10,346 nucleotides of DNA from DATJBC01 sp035515515 (lineage in GTDB: Bacteria; Actinomycetota; Acidimicrobiia; Acidimicrobiales; UBA8190), in assembly GCA_035515515.1 (NCBI GenBank), contig DATJBC010000098.1, positions 1-10,346 of the forward strand, written 5' to 3'. Below are positions 6,822 through 10,346 of this stretch, piece by piece; the stretch's first letter is position 1, and each line of letters opens with the position of its first letter. A program made the position numbers and the translations under genes. Under the pieces are notes generated by a model. The model saw only the letters and a program-made list of their open reading frames with translations, was not told where the DNA came from and ran no database searches.

Positions 6822-7634
6822 TCAGCCAGCGCGGCGGGCGGCCGTGATCCACGCGAATTCCGATGCAATGCGAATTCCGACGTCCGGCACCTGCATGGGT
6901 TCGATCACCTCCCGCAGTGCGGCGCGCACGGCGTCCAGGCCGACGGCCTCGATCGCGGGGGCGCACGGACCGGCCGCCGTCAATGCCCGAAGTGCGATCT
7001 CGACGTCGGGCCATTCGTTCACGACGGTGACGGTCCCGCGGTCAACGACATCGAAGCCCGCTGCGTCCAACATCTCCTCCGCCACGCCGGGGGTTCCGGT
7101 GTCGCCCTGGGAAAGGGTCGTCTCACCGTGATCCGGTGGTGAGAGCTCGATGATCTTGGCGAAGTAGCCAAGCAAGCCCAAGTGTTCGTAGCGGCCCCAG
7201 AAGGTGAGGCCGAGGCGCCCGCCGGGGACCAGGACGCGCCAGGCCTCTTCCAGGGCGGCCTCACATCCCTTCCAGATCCCGTTGAAGCTCGTCACCACGT
7301 CGAACGACCCGTCGTCGAACGGGAGGCAGAACATGTTCCCCACCCTGAAGTCGCCCGAAGGGGTCCTCGCCCCGGCGACGCGCACGAGGGCCGGCGCGGC
7401 GTCGAGCCCGCTCACGGTGGCCCCCCGCCGGCTGGCGTGCTGCGCCGCCAAGCCCGCCCCGCACGCTATGTCGAGGAAACGGTCCCCCGGTCCCACGCCG
7501 AGCCGGTCGAAGACCAGCTCGTTGGCAGGGCGGGCATAGGGCTCGAACAGATACGCCCAGTCGCGGGCCCGGGCTCCCCAGGCCCGTCCCGCCGCCTCCC
7601 AGTCCATGGTGCTGCGCTCGGCCACCGGCGACAT
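6822..7634 (-). CDS. Class I SAM-dependent methyltransferase
   Basis: A 270-residue Rossmann-fold methyltransferase (Methyltransf_11/25 type), probably acting on a small molecule in the cytoplasm. The ATG at 7634 has a strong ribosome binding site (AAGGAGGAG) immediately upstream. Motif I is FLDIACGAGLAA (53-64) and binds SAM. The acidic residue closing strand beta-2 is Asp78 (GLDAA). The adenine-side loop is GNMFCLPFDDGSFDVV (99-114), and the post-core region WRVLVPGGRLGLTFWG (132-147) is typical. The C-terminal part (150-270) would form the substrate lid. The gene is divergent from a TetR regulator, and its promoter carries that regulator's likely operator, so expression probably rises when a ligand releases the repressor. 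That arrangement suggests modification or detoxification of an inducing compound, but the substrate cannot be read. RNA or protein methylation is less likely given the sequence type. Confidence 0.9.
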   Translation of the reverse strand: MSPVAERSTMDWEAAGRAWGARARDWAYLFEPYARPANELVFDRLGVGPGDRFLDIACGAGLAAQHASRRGATVSGLDAAPALVRVAGARTPSGDFRVGNMFCLPFDDGSFDVVTSFNGIWKGCEAALEEAWRVLVPGGRLGLTFWGRYEHLGLLGYFAKIIELSPPDHGETTLSQGDTGTPGVAEEMLDAAGFDVVDRGTVTVVNEWPDVEIALRALTAAGPCAPAIEAVGLDAVRAALREVIEPMQVPDVGIRIASEFAWITAARRAG

Positions 7635-7642
7635 GGCTCCTC

Positions 7643-7691
7643 CTTAGACGAACGATCGTCCAGGACATAGTTACACGACCGTTCGTCTAAG
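7643..7691. promoter_or_regulatory. Twin TetR operator: long inverted repeat in the divergent promoter region
   Basis: Arms 7643-7659 and 7675-7691 are inverted copies of each other, matching at 16 of 17 positions around a 15-base spacer (outer part CTTAGACGAACG / CGTTCGTCTAAG). Each arm also contains its own palindrome of the form ACGANCGNTCGT (7648-7659 and 7675-7686), the shape of TetR-family operators. The two centres are 27 bp apart. The repeat lies between the TetR gene and the methyltransferase gene, so one regulator probably controls both. Confidence 0.75.
7644..7671 (+). promoter_or_regulatory. Possible promoter of the TetR gene
   Basis: TTAGAC (7644-7649) and CATAGT (7666-7671) are 16 bases apart and mirror the minus-strand promoter. 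The left-hand operator palindrome (7648-7659) overlaps this stretch, which would give autorepression. Both hexamers are weak matches. TAAGAT at 7688-7693 is an alternative -10. Confidence 0.3.
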
Positions 7692-7696
7692 ATCAA
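7668..7696 (-). promoter_or_regulatory. Promoter of the methyltransferase gene
   Basis: Read on the minus strand, TTGATC (7691-7696) and TAACTA (7668-7673) are separated by exactly 17 bases, a good vegetative-sigma arrangement. The right-hand operator palindrome (7675-7686) fills the spacer, so a bound repressor would block RNA polymerase directly. The predicted leader is about 27 bases and includes the strong ribosome binding site. Confidence 0.5.
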
Positions 7697-7718
7697 GGGA
7701 GACGACCCCGGAGAGCCG

Positions 7719-8339
7719 ATGACCCACGAGGACCAACACGCCGAGAGACGGACCCGGGCGCCCGGCGAACGCTCCCGGGCCCACGTCGTGGAGCACGCCG
7801 CCCGGCTGGCCACGGTGGAAGGCCTCGACGGCCTCTCGATCGGCCACCTGGCGGAGGTCACGGGCATCGCCAAGAGCAGCATCCACGCGCTGTTCGGCTC
7901 GAAGGAGGACCTGCAGCTGGCCACCATCGGCGCGGCCCGTGCCAGCTTCATCGACGAGGTCGTCGTCCCGGCGCTCTCCTCCACGGAAGCCGGACGCGAG
8001 CGACTGTTCGCACTGTGCGACGGCTTCCTGGACTACGTCGAAGGGCGGACCTTCCCTGGGGGTTGCTTCTTCGTCGCCGCCTCGGCCGAGATCGGTGCAC
8101 GACCCGGGCGGGTCCACGACGAGGTGGCCCGTGTCCAGCAGGAGTGGCGCGACCTCCTCCGGCGCGAGGCCGAGGTCGCCGCCGAACGGGGTGAGCTGCC
8201 GGCCGGGAGCGAACCGGCGCAGGTGGCGTTCGAGTTGGGCGTGATCGTGGCGGGGACGAACATCGTCGCCGTCCTCCACGACGACCCGGGGGCGATCCGC
8301 CGAGCGAGACAAGCCGTCCGATCGCGGTTGTACGGCTGA
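7719..8339 (+). CDS. TetR-family transcriptional repressor
   Basis: A 206-residue one-component regulator. The ATG at 7719 is preceded by GGAGAG. The N-terminal DNA-binding domain covers about 18-66, with the helix-turn-helix LSIGHLAEVTGIAKSSIHALFGSKEDL region (39-65), including the family-typical LFGSKEDL. The C-terminal ligand and dimer domain contains FPGGCFFVAASAEIGARPGRVHDEV (112-136), a pattern shared by a TetR subgroup (TetR_C_16/YxaF-like relatives) often found next to the enzyme or transporter gene it controls. It diverges from the methyltransferase gene, and the intergenic region holds a doubled palindromic operator. It most likely represses both genes and is released by a small hydrophobic ligand. 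The ligand is unknown. Confidence 0.93.
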   Translation: MTHEDQHAERRTRAPGERSRAHVVEHAARLATVEGLDGLSIGHLAEVTGIAKSSIHALFGSKEDLQLATIGAARASFIDEVVVPALSSTEAGRERLFALCDGFLDYVEGRTFPGGCFFVAASAEIGARPGRVHDEVARVQQEWRDLLRREAEVAAERGELPAGSEPAQVAFELGVIVAGTNIVAVLHDDPGAIRRARQAVRSRLYG

Positions 8340-8360
8340 TGGCTCGTTGTGCGGCGCCCA

Positions 8361-8382
8361 GGCCGACGCGCGTCGCTCGGCC
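8361..8382 (+). terminator. Hairpin downstream of the TetR gene
   Basis: GGCCGA (8361-8366) and TCGGCC (8377-8382) pair perfectly around a 10-base loop, 21 bases after the TetR stop. A perfect 12-base palindrome (CGACGCGCGTCG, 8364-8375) overlaps it. No T-tract follows. It may end TetR transcription; otherwise the 175-bp gap up to 8515 shows no clear promoter. Confidence 0.35.
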
Positions 8383-8514
8383 ACCCGGCGAGGGATAGCG
8401 CGCAGGTCGGCACGACCCCGATGGCCGACTCCCCGCGGCGCCAGGGTTGCGGGGGACCGCGACGCCCGGCACGTCGGGTCAGCCTGCGGGGCGGGCGCGG
8501 CGTCGACAAGACTG

Positions 8515-9870
8515 ATGGTCGTGGCTATCCCCGAGGTGCGTTACGCCAAGGCACCCGATGGCGCTCACCTCGCCTTCGTGGTCCTTGGAAGTGGGCCCGT
8601 CGACCTGATCGAGGTCGGAAACGGGACCAACATGTCGATCGAGGCTGCGTGGGACGAGCCCCGCTGGGAGGGCTTCCTCACGGCGCTCGGGTCCTTCGCC
8701 CGCGTCATCCGCTTCGATCCTCGAGGCATCGGCCTCTCCGATCCCCTGGGAGCCTCTGGGGCGACCATCGAGCAGTTCGCCGGCGACACCCTCGCAGTGA
8801 TGGAGGCGGCACGGTCCGACGAGGCTGCCCTCATGGCGACCGGCCATTCCGGGCCCGTCGCCGTGTACCTGGCCGCCACCCACCCGAGTTCGGTCCGTGG
8901 GTTGGTGCTGATCAACACCTGGGCCCGGCTCGTGCGAGGCGACGACTATCCGCACGGCTTTCCCCTCGACCTCTACAACACGTTCGTCGAGCGCCTGGTC
9001 GACCCGCTGGCGGAACCAGCCACGGGGGCCGCCGACGACCTTCCCCTCATGGCTCCGAGTCGGCTGGGAGACGCCTCATTCCAGGGCTGGTGGCGCCAGG
9101 CGGGGCACCGGGGAGCCAGTCCCGCAACGGCCTTGGCCATGTTCATACTGGCCCGGGATTCCGACGTTCGGGCGCTGCTCAACGAGGTCCAGGCCCCGGC
9201 CCTCGTCGTCCACGCCAAGGACAACAAGTTCGTGCCCGCCGAACTGGGCCGCTACCTCGCCGATCACGCGCCGACGGCGAGCTATCTCGAACTTCCCTCG
9301 GCGGACCACCTCCCCTGGAGCGACGACACCGACCTGGCGGGCGAGATCGAGGAGTTCCTCACGGGGACCAGGCGGTCGTCGCACGGCAACCGGCGCCTTG
9401 CCACGGTCCTGTTCACCGACATCGTCGGCTCGACGGAAGCAGCTCGGAGCCTCGGAGACCACGCGTGGCGCGAACGACTCGACCGCCATGACCTCCTCAC
9501 CGAGAGACAGCTGTCTCGCTTCGGTGGGCGGCTGGTGAAGACCACGGGCGACGGCGTGCTCGCCACGTTCGACGGGCCGACGAGCGCCATTCGGTGTGCA
9601 CAGGCGATCTCCGATGCGGTACGGCAGATCGGCATCGGCATTCGCTGTGGAATCCACATTGGAGAGATCGAGCAACGAGACGACGATGTCGCCGGGATCA
9701 CCGTCCACACCGCTCAGCGCATCTGCAGCGCCGCACAACCCGATGAGATCCTCGTCTCTCGCACCGTTACGGACCTGGTGGCCGGGTCGGGCATCGACTT
9801 CGGCGACCGAGGAGAGCACGAGCTGAAGGGCGTGCCGGGGACCTGGAGGCTCTTCGCGGCGAGGAGCTGA
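8515..9870 (+). CDS. Alpha/beta-hydrolase fused to class III adenylate/guanylate cyclase
   Basis: A 451-residue fusion with the architecture of mycobacterial Rv1900c (LipJ). The ATG at 8515 starts just before the conserved EVRYAKAPDGAHLAF; the open frame runs upstream, but that part is Arg/Ala-rich and unlike the family, and no clear ribosome binding site is seen for either start. The hydrolase domain (about 7-285) has FDPRGIGLSD (67-76), a nucleophile elbow GHSGP (110-114, Ser112), Asp236 in HAKDNKFVP and His265 in SADHLPW, so the triad is complete. The elbow ends in Pro rather than Gly. The cyclase domain (about 293-447) has metal ligands Asp302 (LFTDIVGST) and Asp346 (TTGDG). The adenine-selecting pair Lys342 and Asp391 and the transition-state Arg402 are present. 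The transition-state Asn position is His398. It probably makes cAMP, perhaps with the hydrolase domain as a sensor. Downstream of the TetR gene but probably separately transcribed. Confidence 0.92.
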   Translation: MVVAIPEVRYAKAPDGAHLAFVVLGSGPVDLIEVGNGTNMSIEAAWDEPRWEGFLTALGSFARVIRFDPRGIGLSDPLGASGATIEQFAGDTLAVMEAARSDEAALMATGHSGPVAVYLAATHPSSVRGLVLINTWARLVRGDDYPHGFPLDLYNTFVERLVDPLAEPATGAADDLPLMAPSRLGDASFQGWWRQAGHRGASPATALAMFILARDSDVRALLNEVQAPALVVHAKDNKFVPAELGRYLADHAPTASYLELPSADHLPWSDDTDLAGEIEEFLTGTRRSSHGNRRLATVLFTDIVGSTEAARSLGDHAWRERLDRHDLLTERQLSRFGGRLVKTTGDGVLATFDGPTSAIRCAQAISDAVRQIGIGIRCGIHIGEIEQRDDDVAGITVHTAQRICSAAQPDEILVSRTVTDLVAGSGIDFGDRGEHELKGVPGTWRLFAARS

Positions 9871-9873
9871 GCG

Positions 9874-9897
9874 CCGGCGGCGGCAACCGGCCGCCGG
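9874..9897 (+). terminator. Hairpin directly after the hydrolase-cyclase gene
   Basis: CCGGCGGC (9874-9881) and GCCGCCGG (9890-9897) form a perfect 8-bp GC stem with an 8-base loop, three bases after the stop codon. There is no T-tract, but position and strength fit an actinobacterial terminator. Confidence 0.5.
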
Positions 9898-10032
9898 AGC
9901 GTGCACCGAAGGTCGACGCGCCGCTCCGAAGGAGCCCCGAACGCCCTGCGTCGCCGGGCGACGGAGGCGGCGCGGCGCCCCACGACGCGCGTGCGGAACC
10001 CCGTCGGAGGGCCCGGGCACGTCATCCGTGCA

Positions 10033-10057
10033 CCTGGTCCGACGAATGGGACCCAGG
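10033..10057 (-). terminator. Hairpin 3' of the tRNA-Gly fragment
   Basis: CCTGGTCC (10033-10040) pairs with GGA-C-CCAGG (10049-10057), eight pairs with one bulged C. On the minus strand it follows the CCA end of the tRNA fragment by a few bases, where a tRNA terminator would sit. It may be the original terminator of the tRNA gene. No T-tract is present. Confidence 0.3.
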
Positions 10058-10062
10058 CCTCG

Positions 10063-10106
10063 TGGAGCGGACGACGGGTTCGAACCCGCGACCCTCACCT
10101 TGGCAA
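10063..10106 (-). other. 3' half of a tRNA-Gly(GCC) gene; likely attachment-site copy
   Basis: Read on the minus strand this is the anticodon loop to CCA end of a tRNA-Gly(GCC). The segments in order are loop TTGCCAA, 3' anticodon strand GGTGA, variable GGGTC, T-stem GCGGG, T-loop TTCGAA, T-stem CCCGT, acceptor CGTCCGC and TCCA. The T-loop has six bases rather than seven, and everything else fits. The bases 5' of the anticodon loop do not form a D-arm, acceptor strand or anticodon stem, so it is not a working tRNA. A break exactly at the anticodon loop is the signature of the 3' tRNA copy carried by elements that integrate into tRNA genes. In this orientation the intact tRNA and the element would lie to the right, beyond the window. 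Degenerate tRNA pseudogene is the alternative. Confidence 0.6.
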
Positions 10107-10346
10107 TCCGTTCGCGGCTCAGGCCGCCACCGCACTTTGGCACGCCATGGCAGGGAGATCGCCGTATTCGGGTGGCCGCTGCCGACCGTGATAAACCATT
10201 GCTGGCCTCGGTGTGTGCGCTTCTGGTGGAGCGCACTTCCCGGAATCGCGCACCACGTGCACCACCGCACGGCTGCGATCGGGACCGGGGCGTGGCAGAG
10301 CCGGATAACACCTACGATCATTGGTCCAGGTCACTGCTGACAGTCA
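10107..10346. other. No supported gene; possible end of an integrated element
   Basis: Short open frames occur here on both strands, but none has a recognisable domain or a ribosome binding site. By hand count the G+C of 10141-10346 is about 64 percent, lower than the MMPL region, which is weak support for foreign origin. No integrase motif was seen. If the adjacent tRNA fragment is an att site, this is the integrase-distal or integrase-proximal end of the element. Confidence 0.3.

Noticed and set aside
10063..10133. Complete tRNA-Gly gene on the minus strand
   Set aside because: The expected 5' half is missing: the bases before the anticodon loop are too few for the D-arm and acceptor, and they do not pair with the 3' anticodon strand or fully with the acceptor 3' strand.
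9076..10311. Minus-strand open frame of about 410 codons opposite the hydrolase-cyclase gene
   Set aside because: It is antisense to clear cyclase motifs and its upstream part reads through the tRNA fragment; no domain is recognisable.
10022..10340. Several short open frames at the right end (up to about 99 codons) on both strands
   Set aside because: They overlap the tRNA fragment, lack ribosome binding sites, and show none of the Arg-His-Arg-Tyr motifs of tyrosine recombinases or any other domain.
1..10346. CRISPR array, insertion sequence or phage-defence module
   Set aside because: I saw no regularly spaced repeats, no transposase or recombinase motifs, and no recognised defence proteins in the coding regions.

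Overview
The window is high-GC DNA with a strong G/C third-position bias. Its gene families are typical of Actinobacteria: DrrA/DrrB-type ABC exporter, MMPL exporter, a short YdeI/OmdA-type protein, a TetR regulator and an alpha/beta-hydrolase fused to a class III nucleotide cyclase. Elements resembling the actinobacterial -10 (TANNNT) are present, one of them leaderless. I would call it an actinobacterium, possibly of the Acidimicrobiia; the class-level guess is weak.

Layout from left to right. Positions 1-1436 hold the 3' part of a DrrA-like ATPase gene joined by an ATGA overlap to a DrrB-like permease gene, forming an ABC-2 exporter operon. Positions 1638-4010 encode a complete 12-helix MMPL exporter on the same strand. 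It converges on a minus-strand gene (4071-5021) for a Tat-type exported esterase of the Esterase D/antigen-85-like fold, with an 11-bp hairpin between the two stops. Diverging from the esterase is a short YdeI/OmdA-family gene (5123-5389) that looks leaderless. Positions 5676-6746 encode a single-pass membrane protein with a beta-rich cytoplasmic domain and a long Pro/Ala-rich outer segment; I cannot name its function. It converges on a minus-strand SAM-dependent methyltransferase gene (6822-7634).

The methyltransferase gene diverges from a TetR regulator gene (7719-8339). The 84-bp gap between them holds a near-perfect inverted repeat made of two copies of a palindromic operator. One copy lies in the -35/-10 spacer of the methyltransferase promoter, so this looks like a self-contained TetR-controlled methyltransferase switch. 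Downstream, 8515-9870 encodes an alpha/beta-hydrolase fused to a class III adenylate cyclase domain, the architecture of mycobacterial Rv1900c.

The last 476 bases have no convincing gene. They carry a precise 3' half of a tRNA-Gly(GCC) gene on the minus strand (10063-10106). Similarity starts exactly at the anticodon loop and the 5' half is absent, which is the structure expected of an attachment-site copy left by a tRNA-targeting integrative element. If so, the element would lie to the right of position 10106 and continue beyond the window.

The first half reads as an export locus (ABC exporter, MMPL exporter, exported esterase). The second half is a set of sensing and modification genes at the possible border of a mobile element.
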